Notes under the pieces: model-generated
Database searches by the model: none
The model's input: only the letters and a program-made list of their open reading frames with translations
Told to the model about the DNA's origin: nothing
Shown here: one piece after another, positions 36,106 to 44,987 of the stretch
How the letters are laid out: each line of letters starts with the position of its first letter
Position numbering within the stretch: the stretch's first letter is position 1
DNA from: Paenibacillus ferrarius
Lineage (GTDB): Bacteria; Bacillota; Bacilli; Paenibacillales; NBRC-103111
Assembly (NCBI RefSeq): GCF_002027705.1
Contig: NZ_MBTG01000023.1
Span: 186,001-250,000 of the forward strand
Reading direction: 5' to 3'
DNA: 64,000 nt
Program-made: the position numbers and the translations under genes

Positions 36106-36717
36106 TCAGAGAGGTCGATCTATGGCAAATTGCTCTCCCAATTTCGCATAGGAGTTGCCCGCCAGCCGACTGACTGGCTTAAGCGCCTGAGCATCAATAT
36201 GCCCGTTCTCATACAGTGACTCTGCGATGTGAAAGTGCACAACACGCCCAATTAATAAATCGGCAGCAGGCGTGCCGTCTGTTCCGCCTAACGGAATGGC
36301 TTGCTCCAGCAAGCATTCCATTCGAATGCTTGCCTCGGCAATGCCGGGGACAGCGATCTTCACGCTTTCTACTGGCGTGAGGCCAGCCAAAGCGACCTCG
36401 CTCTCCTCCGGCGGCAGCGCGGCAGCCGCCTGATTGATTTGCTCTATATAGGTTTCATCGGAGATATGAACTACGAAAGCCCCGGTGTCTATGGCATTAC
36501 GCGAAGTGTCCTTGCGCACGCCTTGCTTCCTTTGAACCGAGATCGCCACCATCGGCGGATTCGCCGTCACAATGGTGAAATAACTGTACGGCGCTGCATT
36601 AAGCACCCCCTCTGCAGACAAAGAGGTTACAAAAGCGATTGGTCTTGGAATAATGCTGCCAATTAACAGCTTGTAGTTTTCCCGCTCGCTCTGGCTCGAA
36701 GGATCAATGGCAAGCAT
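36106..36717 (-). CDS. flavin reductase family protein (FMN-binding)
   Basis: 203 residues; a split-barrel flavoprotein with IIPRPIAFVTSLSAEGVLNAAPYSYFTIV and FVVHISDE, which are FMN-binding segments of the flavin reductase-like family. AGGAGGTGATC stands 9 nt before the ATG. It lies 17 bp behind the hydrolase and dioxygenase genes and shares their direction, so it likely takes part in quinone or aromatic electrophile detoxification under MarR control. Confidence 0.85.
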   Translation of the reverse strand: MLAIDPSSQSERENYKLLIGSIIPRPIAFVTSLSAEGVLNAAPYSYFTIVTANPPMVAISVQRKQGVRKDTSRNAIDTGAFVVHISDETYIEQINQAAAALPPEESEVALAGLTPVESVKIAVPGIAEASIRMECLLEQAIPLGGTDGTPAADLLIGRVVHFHIAESLYENGHIDAQALKPVSRLAGNSYAKLGEQFAIDRPL

Positions 36718-36734
36718 CAGGGATCACCTCCTTT

Positions 36735-37343
36735 TTAGGCAAAATTCGTCTTGTACCACGCAGCGGCTGCATCCACTTCCGAACGTGTCAATTGGTGCCC
36801 TGCTTGCTCCCAGTGCACATGCACCGCCGCTCCCGCTTCACCTAGCAGAGCCGTTAGTTCTTCCGTCTCCTGCGGAGAGCAGATGGGATCGTTCTTGCCA
36901 GCCCCGATGAAGATCGGCGTGCCGGCAAGCTCTGGCAGCTGAACACCTCGCCGCGGCACCATCGGGTGATGCAGAATGGCTCCCCGCAGCGCATCGGGAT
37001 AGTGAAACAATAGGCTGCCGGCGATATTCGCGCCATTGGAGTAGCCCACCGCTACGACATTCTGCCGATCAAAGCCGTGTTCCACGGCAGCTTGATCGAG
37101 GAAGTCGTACACTTCCTTGGTGCGGAAGATGAGGTCTTCCTCATCGAAGATGCCCTCAGCCAGCCTGCGGAAAAACCGCGGCATCCCATTCTCAAGCACA
37201 TTGCCTCTCACGCTGAGCACCGAAGATGCCTTAGAGATCGCCCCGGCTAGCGGCAAGAGATCACGTTCGGTGCCTCCGGTACCGTGGAAGAGCACCAGTA
37301 CCGGGGCGGCTGCATCCGTTCCTTTTTGATAAATATGCTTCAT
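36735..37343 (-). CDS. mhqD: alpha/beta hydrolase, MhqD-like carboxylesterase
   Basis: 202 residues. Oxyanion segment LFHGTGGTERDLLPL, nucleophile elbow GYSNGA with Ser, Asp in GAGKNDPICS and His in AGHQLTRSE give a full triad. It resembles the phospholipase/carboxylesterase group that includes B. subtilis MhqD. The start overlaps the dioxygenase stop by 4 bp, and such hydrolases accompany ring-cleaving dioxygenases in quinone-response regulons. Gene symbol by analogy. Confidence 0.8.
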   Translation of the reverse strand: MKHIYQKGTDAAAPVLVLFHGTGGTERDLLPLAGAISKASSVLSVRGNVLENGMPRFFRRLAEGIFDEEDLIFRTKEVYDFLDQAAVEHGFDRQNVVAVGYSNGANIAGSLLFHYPDALRGAILHHPMVPRRGVQLPELAGTPIFIGAGKNDPICSPQETEELTALLGEAGAAVHVHWEQAGHQLTRSEVDAAAAWYKTNFA

Positions 37344-38293
37344 CGTTGATTCGCCTCCAATACCCGCACCTCAATCGGCGGAAGATTACGCTCAATTTGA
37401 GCACGATTCTCCTCGAACCACTCAGGGAGCATCAATTTCTCGCCAAGCGCTTCCGGCTGCTCATCCCGTGCAAAGCCTGGAGGATCCGTCGCAATCTCAA
37501 AGAGAATGCCGCCTTCTTCGCGGAAGTAGATCGCGTTAAAGTACTGACGATCTACGATCGGCGTAGGCTGGTAGCCGCTATTTTGCACATGGGTTCTCCA
37601 CAGGGCGTGCTCTGTGTCATCTTTGGCCCGCCATGCGATATGGTGAACCGTTCCTGCTCCGCCAACCCCATACGCCATCGGAGTCACGTTGATATCAATG
37701 ACATTGCCTAAATCTCCGAAAGAGATAAATCTGGCATAAGCACCTTCTTGCCCTACTTTCGTGAGACCCATCACCTGCTGCAGCAGGTCTGCAGTTTTGT
37801 CCGGGGCCGTGCTGTACAGAACAGCTCCGCCAAAGCCTTTGATCGCTTTCTCGACAGGCACGCCGCCGAAGGACCATTGACTAAGCGCTCCGGATTCACG
37901 CTCTACAAGTTCGAGTTTGAGGCCGTCGAGATCCTCGAATTGCAGGTAAGTCTCTGCAAATCTCGAGGTTTTCTCAAAGGGAACACCAAACTGATTCAGT
38001 CGTTCTTCCCAGAAAGACAAGCTGCCTGTCGGCACCGCATACGTCGTGATGCCAACTTGACCGCCGCCGATCCGGCCTTTGCGGGAATGTGCCCACGGGA
38101 AGAAGGTAATGATCGTTCCCGGACTTCCCATTTCATTCCCGAAGTACAGGTGATAGACTTCCGGGGCGTCGAAGTTAATCGTTTTTTTGATCATGCGGAG
38201 TCCAAGAATACCTGCATAAAAGTCTACGGTTTCCTGTGCATTTTGAACGAAAGCCGTTATATGGTGAATCCCAGCTGTTTGATGTTGTGTCAT
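37340..38293 (-). CDS. mhqO: ring-cleaving dioxygenase, MhqO/MhqE-like
   Basis: 317 residues from ATG 38293, with AAGGAG 9 nt upstream (an upstream in-frame ATG overlaps the site). Two VOC-type modules start GIHHITAFVQNAQETVDFYAG and GTVHHIAWRAKDD; the His residues and a Glu in GILFEIATDPPGF fit the metal site of extradiol dioxygenases. Expected role: opening thiol- or hydroquinone-type aromatic rings during electrophile stress. Preceded by two tandem operator palindromes and its likely repressor gene. Confidence 0.88.
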   Translation of the reverse strand: MTQHQTAGIHHITAFVQNAQETVDFYAGILGLRMIKKTINFDAPEVYHLYFGNEMGSPGTIITFFPWAHSRKGRIGGGQVGITTYAVPTGSLSFWEERLNQFGVPFEKTSRFAETYLQFEDLDGLKLELVERESGALSQWSFGGVPVEKAIKGFGGAVLYSTAPDKTADLLQQVMGLTKVGQEGAYARFISFGDLGNVIDINVTPMAYGVGGAGTVHHIAWRAKDDTEHALWRTHVQNSGYQPTPIVDRQYFNAIYFREEGGILFEIATDPPGFARDEQPEALGEKLMLPEWFEENRAQIERNLPPIEVRVLEANQR

Positions 38294-38413
38294 GTGATCC
38301 ATCTCCTTATTATTTATCATATAGTTATGTCCAAACTGATTTAGAATTAATGAAACAACGCTTCAATCGAGCAGCTGCCTGCGTCCATCGCAGTGCGATG
38401 CTCATGTTGCATA

Positions 38414-38444
38414 TTCTTCAATTTAAGAATCTTCAATTTAAGAT
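38414..38444. promoter_or_regulatory. tandem MarR-type operators before the dioxygenase gene
   Basis: TTCTTCAATTTAAGAA (38414-38429) and ATCTTCAATTTAAGAT (38429-38444) are 16-bp palindromes with a 15-bp period. The same arrangement occurs in front of the MarR gene, so both genes are probably controlled by that repressor. Confidence 0.75.
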
Positions 38445-38491
38445 ATTTGTCAAAAGGATAAGCAGTTAACTCCTCTAAGCGGGGAGGATAA

Positions 38492-38935
38492 CTACTTGAA
38501 TCCATCCTGGGCAAATTTGCCTAGCTTCTTCAGCAATTGACTGGCCATTTTCTTCTCTTCCGTCGTAAGTCCAGCTACTGCATTCTCAATGACTTCCGCA
38601 TGTTGAGGAAATATGTCTTCAATAAACTGCTTTCCTTTATCCGTAATTTCAGCAAAAATGAGCCTGCGGTCCTCGGTCGAGGTCTTCCGCTTCACATAGT
38701 CTTTCTTCTCCAGCTTATCCACGACATAGGTGATATTCCCGCTGCTCATCAGCACTTTGCCGCCAATTTGTTGAATCGCTTGCGCGCCTTTATGGTACAA
38801 AAGCTCCAGAACGCCAAATTCCGTTCGATTCAAACCATGTTTGCGAATATCGCGGTCCCCATGGGCATTCACCCATTCACTGGCTCTGGAAAGAGCAATA
38901 TAGAGATCCAAAGAAGCATTTCGTTCTTCGCTCAT
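38492..38935 (-). CDS. mhqR: MarR-family transcriptional regulator, MhqR-like
   Basis: 147 residues with a winged-helix core (QQIGGKVLMSSGNITYVVDKLE, then KRKTSTEDRRLIFAEITDKG). Size and position upstream of a dioxygenase-hydrolase pair match B. subtilis MhqR, a repressor sensing quinones. GAGGTG precedes the ATG. Paired palindromes upstream suggest autoregulation. Gene symbol by analogy. Confidence 0.85.
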   Translation of the reverse strand: MSEERNASLDLYIALSRASEWVNAHGDRDIRKHGLNRTEFGVLELLYHKGAQAIQQIGGKVLMSSGNITYVVDKLEKKDYVKRKTSTEDRRLIFAEITDKGKQFIEDIFPQHAEVIENAVAGLTTEEKKMASQLLKKLGKFAQDGFK

Positions 38936-38979
38936 CTTCGTTCACCTCATTTCTTTGCAACAACATCTTAACTTGTAAT

Positions 38980-39010
38980 ATCTTGATTTAAAGATACTTT
39001 AATTCAAGAT
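38980..39010. promoter_or_regulatory. tandem MarR-type operators before the mhqR-like gene
   Basis: ATCTTGATTTAAAGAT (38980-38995) is a perfect palindrome; a weaker one (38995-39010) follows with the same 15-bp period as at 38414-38444. Confidence 0.7.
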
Positions 39011-39227
39011 AAATGTCAATGCTTATTTTTATAAAATAAAGGGCTGTCCCATAAGTAGATACACCTACTTGAGGGACCGCTTTTTTGATCACAATAGAAA
39101 GTATAGGTTTTCGGTTCCCGAAAACGTCTTTCTATTTGGGATAAAACCTACCTCTAAACGCGGTCGCTCATCTTTGAATGGCCTCGATAGAGGTTTTCTC
39201 ATTGAATTCGGAGAGGCTCAATCTTGC

Positions 39228-39452
39228 CTATTCCAAACTTACTTTTACTTTTCGATTACCTGCAGCTCGGATTTGTACATGATAACCTGACATAAACTGG
39301 CTGTTCTGCGTGTGGTCTTCTTTCATGCGTATGACTATAGCGTCCGGATCTATTTCACTATAGCTGTTTCGGGTTCTGATAATCTCTTGATGAGCCTCCT
39401 GCTTTCTCTGACTCCAGCTCCAGTTGCTTTCTCTAAACCTGCAATTATGCAT
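39228..39452 (-). pseudogene. IS1182-family transposase fragment
   Basis: A 74-residue frame containing NSYSEIDPDAIVIRMKEDH followed by a GYHVQI-like stretch. This resembles the conserved DPDA..MRMKEDH....GYNVQI region of IS1182 transposases. Everything before and after is missing or shifted, and the first codons come from the palindrome array, so it is a remnant and not a functional gene. Confidence 0.65.
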
Positions 39453-39735
39453 CCTTTTTGCTCTTGAAATAGCCTCAACGATTAAATTCCTGCGTTTGTG
39501 CAGGCTTTTGAGGCTTTTTCTGGATGAGCGGCCGAAAAAGATAAAAATGCCTGCACAATTGCAGGCATTTCCACTTTTTAACCGAATTCGCTCAGGAATT
39601 CCTGTATTTTTGCAGGCTTTTACACTCGGGGGAACTGAACTGATCTGAACTGATCAAGAAGTCTGATCAGGAAGCCCCTTCATCCCACATGAAAGTAATC
39701 AACCCCATCATCTATCGACGCTTTCCTACTAAATT
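39410..39735 (+). repeat. ~330 bp duplication, copy A (inverted partner at 47160-47500)
   Basis: From the TTGCTTTCTCTAAAC block to CTACTAAATT the sequence matches the reverse complement of 47160-47490 with only scattered differences, including the palindrome array, the (T)GAACTGATC repeats and CACATGAAA. The copies bracket about 7.5 kb. Confidence 0.85.
39438..39616. repeat. four-palindrome array, CCTGC family, copy A
   Basis: Motifs begin at 39438 (CCTGCAATTATGCATCC), 39489 (CCTGCGTTTGTGCAGG), 39550 (CCTGCACAATTGCAGG, part of an 11-bp perfect stem) and 39601 (CCTGTATTTTTGCAGG). Centres are 50.5, 61 and 51 bp apart. CTTTT or CATTT follows most motifs. Copies lie at 47289-47467 (inverted) and 63457-63635. 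Confidence 0.88.
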
Positions 39736-39782
39736 GGGCCTATGGGACAGCCTCATCGAACCCGCTCTGAGCCTGCTGAAAA

Positions 39783-39890
39783 GAGACTGTCGAATCACTT
39801 CAGAAGATTTGCCCTGTAATCGATTTGAGAGACAGTTAGTCTGTTCAATAAGCAATTTTTGACCCCCTAAAATAGTTATTCGACAGTCTC
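39783..39890. repeat. 108-bp element with 13-bp terminal inverted repeats
   Basis: GAGACTGTCGAAT at 39783-39795 and ATTCGACAGTCTC at 39878-39890 are exact complements. The interior has no open frame. It could be a MITE or a leftover of an insertion sequence; no clear target duplication is visible. Confidence 0.5.
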
Positions 39891-40037
39891 GAAAAGGCAG
39901 TCTCAAAGGGCGAAGCAGGCAGCATCCCGGCGAAAGCACGCTAAACAAAATTTCTAGCTTTCCTCTTATTGTACGTACGTATCCGCTTGGGAAGCGCATC
40001 GACTAGGATACAGCCGCTGCCACTTGTCAAGCTGGTC

Positions 40038-40068
40038 CTGTAGGCACAAGCTTAGCCTTAGCCTACAG
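40038..40068. terminator. hairpin downstream of the ABC exporter genes
   Basis: CTGTAGGC and GCCTACAG pair across a 15-nt loop, 11 bp after the exporter stop. It lacks a T-tract; weak evidence for termination. Confidence 0.4.
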
Positions 40069-40078
40069 CGGCCGAGCC

Positions 40079-41815
40079 TTAGCCTTTCTGCAGCTGATAC
40101 ATTTTCGCGTAGCGGCCGCCGAGCGCCATCAACGCCTCGTGATTGCCGCGCTCGGCGATCTCGCCGCGGTGCAGCACGAGAATCTGATCCGCATCGCGGA
40201 TCGTCGAGAGCCTGTGCGCGATGATCAGCGTCGTGCGCCCTTCGCTGACGACCTTCAGCGCCCGCTGGATCAGCCCTTCCGTCTCGCTGTCGATACTGGC
40301 CGTCGCTTCGTCCAGAATGAGAATGGACGGGTCGAACGCCAGCGCTCGGGCGAAGGAGATGAGCTGCCTTTGGCCGGAGGACAGCGTGCTGCCCCGCTCC
40401 ACCACCTGCTCGTCATAGCCGTTAGGCAGCTGTTCGATGAAGCCGGAGGCGCCAACGTCGTGCAGGGCGCTTTTCACGCGGTCTAGTGAAATGTCTTCAT
40501 TATAGAGGCTTACATTGAATTTGATATCTCCCGCAAACAAGAAGGGATCCTGAAGAACGATCCCCATATGCTTGCGCAGCGCTTGCTTGGACATCTTCGT
40601 GATGTCGCTGCCATCTATTGTAATGGCCCCTTCACTGGGCTCATAGAACCCAAGCAGCAGGTTCATAATGGAGCTTTTGCCTGATCCCGTATGACCCACA
40701 AGCGCAACCGTCTCGCCCTTGCGTGCTTCGAACGAAATATGCTTCAGTACGTTCTCCCCTTCTTTATAAGCAAAGGTTACGTTATCGAATTTCACGATAC
40801 CTTCGGGACGGGCAGTTGTTCGGTCAACTTTCTCTACCTCCTGGCCTTCCATATCCAGAATCGTGAATACTTTGTCCGCAGACACAAAGGCTCTTTGGGC
40901 ATTCGTCAGTTGATCGAAAATCCCGATAATCGGTTGAAAAATTCTCCCCAGATAATCAATGAAGGCATAAAATACCCCGAAAGAAATCACAGCTTGCAGC
41001 GATTCTCGGCCAAAATACCAAATCACCACAGCCGTTACCAAGCTTCCAACCGTCCCCACAATGTTACGTGAAGACAAGGAATAAATACGGAACTGTTTGA
41101 CCTGATTCACATAACGATCCTTGTTCAGGACCTCGAACTCTTCCAGCGTCACTTTCTCTCTGCGGAAAGCTTGGATGATCGGCATGACGACGATGGATTC
41201 ATTGATCATCGCATTCATATCGCTAAGCCGCGCGCGCATGATGGTGATGAAGATTTTGGAATACTTCAAATGGATCGACATGATGACCACGAAGATCGGC
41301 GGCAATACTAAACAAAAAGCAGCCAAATGCCAATCCAAAATGAACAACGCCACAAAGATCCCGACTAATTGCATCATGCTGACGACGAATGTCGCCATGA
41401 AGCTCATGAACAAGTCGCGAACAGCTTCGGTGTCATTGGCAATTCGCGATACGACCTGACCGATCGGCGTATTATCGAAATAGCGCAGCGATATGCGTTG
41501 AATATGGCGCATCAAGTCCATGCGCATGTTCTTGATGATTTGCAGCGCCGTCGATTGCAGCAAGTATCCTTGCGCGTAGTTGCAGATACTCGCGAAGAGC
41601 AGCAAGCCCATGTATAGGCCTAGCAGCTTGAGAACCGGTGCCATTTGGCTGATGCCAGGTGTGAGATGCTGATCAATAATGGTCTTCGTGATATATGGAC
41701 CGGCCAGCTCCGCGCCAACTGCGCAGCACAGAATTAGCAGGGCGCCAATAATTCTAAATTTATAGACGAGCGCGTAAGCAATAAGTCTTCTCGTCGTGGA
41801 TGGTTTTTGGTTCAT
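40079..41815 (-). CDS. ABC exporter subunit with canonical ATPase site (BmrD-like)
   Basis: 578 residues from ATG 41815, which AGGAGG precedes by 5 nt; the longer frame to 41878 overlaps the upstream gene. Six membrane helices, then an ATPase domain: Walker A GHTGSGKSS, signature LSSGQRQLISFARAL and Walker B ILILDEATASID with catalytic Glu. The partner gene 23 bp upstream has Asp at this position, the hallmark of heterodimeric type IV exporters. Likely exports drugs or lipid-like compounds. Confidence 0.9.
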   Translation of the reverse strand: MNQKPSTTRRLIAYALVYKFRIIGALLILCCAVGAELAGPYITKTIIDQHLTPGISQMAPVLKLLGLYMGLLLFASICNYAQGYLLQSTALQIIKNMRMDLMRHIQRISLRYFDNTPIGQVVSRIANDTEAVRDLFMSFMATFVVSMMQLVGIFVALFILDWHLAAFCLVLPPIFVVIMSIHLKYSKIFITIMRARLSDMNAMINESIVVMPIIQAFRREKVTLEEFEVLNKDRYVNQVKQFRIYSLSSRNIVGTVGSLVTAVVIWYFGRESLQAVISFGVFYAFIDYLGRIFQPIIGIFDQLTNAQRAFVSADKVFTILDMEGQEVEKVDRTTARPEGIVKFDNVTFAYKEGENVLKHISFEARKGETVALVGHTGSGKSSIMNLLLGFYEPSEGAITIDGSDITKMSKQALRKHMGIVLQDPFLFAGDIKFNVSLYNEDISLDRVKSALHDVGASGFIEQLPNGYDEQVVERGSTLSSGQRQLISFARALAFDPSILILDEATASIDSETEGLIQRALKVVSEGRTTLIIAHRLSTIRDADQILVLHRGEIAERGNHEALMALGGRYAKMYQLQKG

Positions 41816-41838
41816 CGAATCCTCCTCTCTTCCGCTCG

Positions 41839-43611
41839 TCATTCTTCCAGGCTCGCTTCCATTTGTTGGCGTTCCCATTGCTCACGGTACCAGCCGCCGA
41901 ACTGCATCAGCTCTTCGTGGGTTCCTTCTTCGAGAATTCGTCCTTCGTCCAGAACGAGGATCCAGTTGGCATGACTCACAGCGGAAAGACGGTGAGTGGT
42001 GATTAACGTCGTTTTGCCCGCACGCTCTTTGCGGATGTGCTGAAGAATACGGCTTTCCGTGCGCGCATCAACAGCAGATAAGGAGTCATCGAGCAGCAGA
42101 ATCTCTGAGTTGATAAGAAGCGCTCTGGCAATGGCCAAACGCTGTTTCTGACCGCCGGACAGCATGACGCCATTTTCCCCGACAATGGTCCCCAGACCTT
42201 CGGGCATTTGGCTGATATCTTGCGTGAACGAAGCCATCTCAATAGCCCGTGCAATCTCTTCCGGCGAAGCGTTGTGCTTGCCAAGCGCTACATTGTCTCT
42301 GATGGACTTGGACAGCAGGAGGTGCTCCTGCGGCACGTAAGCCACCCAGCTTTTCACCTGATCCAGACTAATTTGTTCAATCGACTGACCGGCTATGAGC
42401 AGCTTGCCTGGCTCAACGGGGAATTGGCGCAGCAATTGTTTGAGCAGTGTGCTTTTGCCGCTGCCCGTGCGGCCTACAATGCCTAACGTCTGCCCGCGTT
42501 CCAATTGGAACGAAATATTGACGAGACTTGGATGATTGGCAGTCGGGTATGTGAAGCTTAGCCCTTTCATTTCAATCCGTTCCGGCACATCTACAGAAAC
42601 CGGCTTCGCCACATCGACAATATCGGCTTCCTGCTTCAAAGCCTTATCCAAACGGTCCGCCGAGGCACTTCCGCGCTGCAGAACATTAATAAACTCCCCG
42701 AAGGAAATCATCGGCCAGATCAGCATACCTAGGTAAATATTGAAGGAAATAAGCTGTCCCAACGTAATCTCTTGATGAAAGACTAGATAAGAACCATAAC
42801 CGATACCAATCGAGTAGCTAAGCCCAACGATCAGCGTAGTGAGCGGCTGAAATAGCGTATTCAGCATAGAAACCCGGCGGTTCTTATTCATAACGTCGGA
42901 CGTCACTTTATCGAAAGCCGTCAAGTCATGATCCTCTTGGACATAAGAACGAAGGACACGAATGCCAGAAATGGACTCCAGCGCATGATCATTCATTTGG
43001 CCGAAAGAAGCCTGCGCCGCGAGGAAGCGTGTTCGCACGCTTTTGCCAAGCTTATTGATGACAATCACTAGAATAGGGAGCGGTATAAGCGCAGCCAGCA
43101 TTAGCTTGTAGCTAATCAACGAAACCATCGTGATAATGACCACGGACGCCCCGACCAGCGTGTGAACAAGCGTCATCACCCCATAGCCAGCGGTCTGGCC
43201 TATTGCAAGCACATCATTCGTAGCCAGAGCCATTAACTGCCCCGTGCTGTTGCGTTGAAAGAAGGCCGGTGTCATTTTCGTCAGATGCGTCAACAAACGA
43301 CCTCGAAGCACCTTCTCAATGAGCGCTGAATTGCCGAACAATGTCGTAATCCAGACGAACGTAATTACATAGAGGAACAAAGATAAACCTACAAGAATGA
43401 GAACAGTCTGATTCAGCTGTGAGGACGTCAAGTTCCCACTGCGAATATGATCAATGGTATTCCCTATTAATTTCGGGGGGACTGTCGCCAATAAATTCAC
43501 ACAAATCATTAAGCTAACAGCAAGCACGTAGTATTTCCATCTTTCTTTGAAAAACCACTGCAGTTTAATGACAAAAGACAAGCCTTCCACCTCTTTCCAT
43601 ACTGTTTCCAT
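41839..43611 (-). CDS. ABC exporter subunit with degenerate ATPase site (BmrC-like)
   Basis: 590 residues as drawn; the TTG at 43581 after GAGGTGGAAGG is an alternative start giving a 580-residue protein. Membrane domain with six helices, Walker A GRTGSGKST, signature LSGGQKQRLAIARAL, and Walker B ILLLDDSLSAVD in which the usual catalytic Glu is Asp. In BmrCD-type heterodimers such a subunit provides a non-hydrolysing site. First gene of a two-gene operon; no leader-peptide gene is evident upstream. Confidence 0.9.
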   Translation of the reverse strand: METVWKEVEGLSFVIKLQWFFKERWKYYVLAVSLMICVNLLATVPPKLIGNTIDHIRSGNLTSSQLNQTVLILVGLSLFLYVITFVWITTLFGNSALIEKVLRGRLLTHLTKMTPAFFQRNSTGQLMALATNDVLAIGQTAGYGVMTLVHTLVGASVVIITMVSLISYKLMLAALIPLPILVIVINKLGKSVRTRFLAAQASFGQMNDHALESISGIRVLRSYVQEDHDLTAFDKVTSDVMNKNRRVSMLNTLFQPLTTLIVGLSYSIGIGYGSYLVFHQEITLGQLISFNIYLGMLIWPMISFGEFINVLQRGSASADRLDKALKQEADIVDVAKPVSVDVPERIEMKGLSFTYPTANHPSLVNISFQLERGQTLGIVGRTGSGKSTLLKQLLRQFPVEPGKLLIAGQSIEQISLDQVKSWVAYVPQEHLLLSKSIRDNVALGKHNASPEEIARAIEMASFTQDISQMPEGLGTIVGENGVMLSGGQKQRLAIARALLINSEILLLDDSLSAVDARTESRILQHIRKERAGKTTLITTHRLSAVSHANWILVLDEGRILEEGTHEELMQFGGWYREQWERQQMEASLEE

Positions 43612-43810
43612 TTTACATACGTATTGATTTTATCGGTTCAGTTGAGGGAAGTCTACATCTTATCCGGTTTTAATTAAACTTTCCGGTCGCTGCTGCTCCT
43701 CTTCACCAAGGATTCCCTTTTATGAAAAACTGCAACATTCTTCAAGCCTCTCCCGTTAAAGAAGATAGACAAGCAAACACAAAACTTACATACAGGAAGG
43801 AATTACAACT

Positions 43811-44848
43811 ATGAAAACTACCATGAAAAAGACGCTAGCCGTTCTCTCCTTATCCGCTATGATGACAACAGGAGCTGCTTATGCAGCAACGAATGAAACC
43901 GCACAAACCACTTCTATTATGCCCGTCAATGCCACAGCACCCTCCTCGGTCTCTGTCCAAGTGAATGGTGGAGCTATATCTGAACATGGCTACTTGAAAA
44001 CTGCCGCAAATGAGCCTATGCTCCCTCTTCGCGCGGTGACAGAAGGCTTGGGCTTCACTCTGACTTGGAACCAAGATACGATGTCCGTTGATTTGAATAA
44101 AGGCAATGTCTTTACAACCGTTAAAACGGGCGAAGATCGCTATACGATTAATAAAATGCTCACAACGCTAGGTTCGGCGCCAGAGCTGGTGGATAACAAA
44201 CTATATGTCCCAGCTTCCTTTGTCAGCAAAGTGCTGCATGGTTCAGTGACAACAGAAGGGACTAAAGTATCCGTCGCCATGAAAGATGATCAGAAGAAAG
44301 TGCAAGCGACTGGCGTCATTACTTCGATTCGTACCACTGGGGATAATGCAGCCATTCAAATCCAAGGCATCAACACCGAGGGCATCGTGCTTAATGTAAG
44401 CAAGGAGACCGAATATCAAATGCTGGATGGCACTAAGCTTAGTCTTTCCGATCTTCATATCGGTTTAACCGTGTCGGCCGAGCATGCGATGTTCGCAACC
44501 CTTAGCTTGCCTCCGCAAACGCCTGCTTCCAAGCTGACCGTTCTGGATACAGCTAAACACGCAGGGACAATTGGAACCTCAGGCACGGTTGAAGAAGTGC
44601 GTACAGATGATAAAGGCAACACCAGTATTCGGGTTAAAGGCACAGGATTAACGGAAACTGCACCAGGTGAAGTGGTTCTTCAATTGAGCAGCGACACCGC
44701 CATCGTTGATAAAAACGGGGATAAAGTGGACAAAGCTGCACTCGTGAAGGGCGCTAATGTTATCGGTTTTTACGGCCCTGCCTTGACAAAAAGCCTGCCT
44801 CCAATCGGCAACGCGTGGAAAGTCATTGTAGCCGCTAAAGAAGAATAG
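43811..44848 (+). CDS. secreted stalk-domain (copper amine oxidase N-terminal-like) protein
   Basis: 345 residues with a signal peptide (cleavage near AAYAATN). Residues ~50-150 form the stalk domain seen in many Paenibacillus surface proteins: LPLRAVTEGLGFTLTWNQD and LYVPASFVSKVL. The C-terminal part has two similar beta segments (ATGVITSIRTTGDNAAIQIQG; SGTVEEVRTDDKGNTSIRVKG). No catalytic residues recognised. Single gene with its own terminator. Confidence 0.8.
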   Translation: MKTTMKKTLAVLSLSAMMTTGAAYAATNETAQTTSIMPVNATAPSSVSVQVNGGAISEHGYLKTAANEPMLPLRAVTEGLGFTLTWNQDTMSVDLNKGNVFTTVKTGEDRYTINKMLTTLGSAPELVDNKLYVPASFVSKVLHGSVTTEGTKVSVAMKDDQKKVQATGVITSIRTTGDNAAIQIQGINTEGIVLNVSKETEYQMLDGTKLSLSDLHIGLTVSAEHAMFATLSLPPQTPASKLTVLDTAKHAGTIGTSGTVEEVRTDDKGNTSIRVKGTGLTETAPGEVVLQLSSDTAIVDKNGDKVDKAALVKGANVIGFYGPALTKSLPPIGNAWKVIVAAKEE

Positions 44849-44860
44849 GTCTTAGAGGAG

Positions 44861-44893
44861 AGAAACCTTCCACGCTTCTGCTGGGAGGTTTCT
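44861..44893 (+). terminator. intrinsic terminator
   Basis: AGAAACCTTCCA pairs with TGGGAGGTTTCT (9-nt loop), followed by TTGTTTTTC, 12 bp after the stalk-domain gene. Confidence 0.9.
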
Positions 44894-44987
44894 TTGTTTT
44901 TCTTCGTGCATGTTGGCGTATCGCACTGTCCAAATGGACTGATTTTTGATACAATAACTGAAAATTCATTCGAATAAGGGGACTCAT

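Larger units (their letters stand above)
39042..39757. mobile_element. decayed IS1182-like element
   Basis: GGCTGTCCCATA at the left (about 39045) and TATGGGACAGCC at the right (about 39742) are terminal inverted repeats. Inside are a short transposase remnant on the minus strand (39228-39452) and a four-palindrome array (39438-39616). The left end also carries a hairpin with AGTAGATACACCTACT. At ~715 bp it is far shorter than an intact element. The right ~330 bp recurs inverted at 47160-47500. Along with the region to 40078 it fills a ~1.1 kb gap with no intact gene. Confidence 0.65.

Noticed and set aside
37748..38344. 198-codon plus-strand frame over the dioxygenase gene
   Set aside because: Antisense to conserved dioxygenase motifs; the end runs through promoter and operator DNA.
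44849..44987. T-box or riboswitch before thrC
   Set aside because: Only the upstream gene's terminator and a short leader are present; no T-box sequence or antiterminator was seen.
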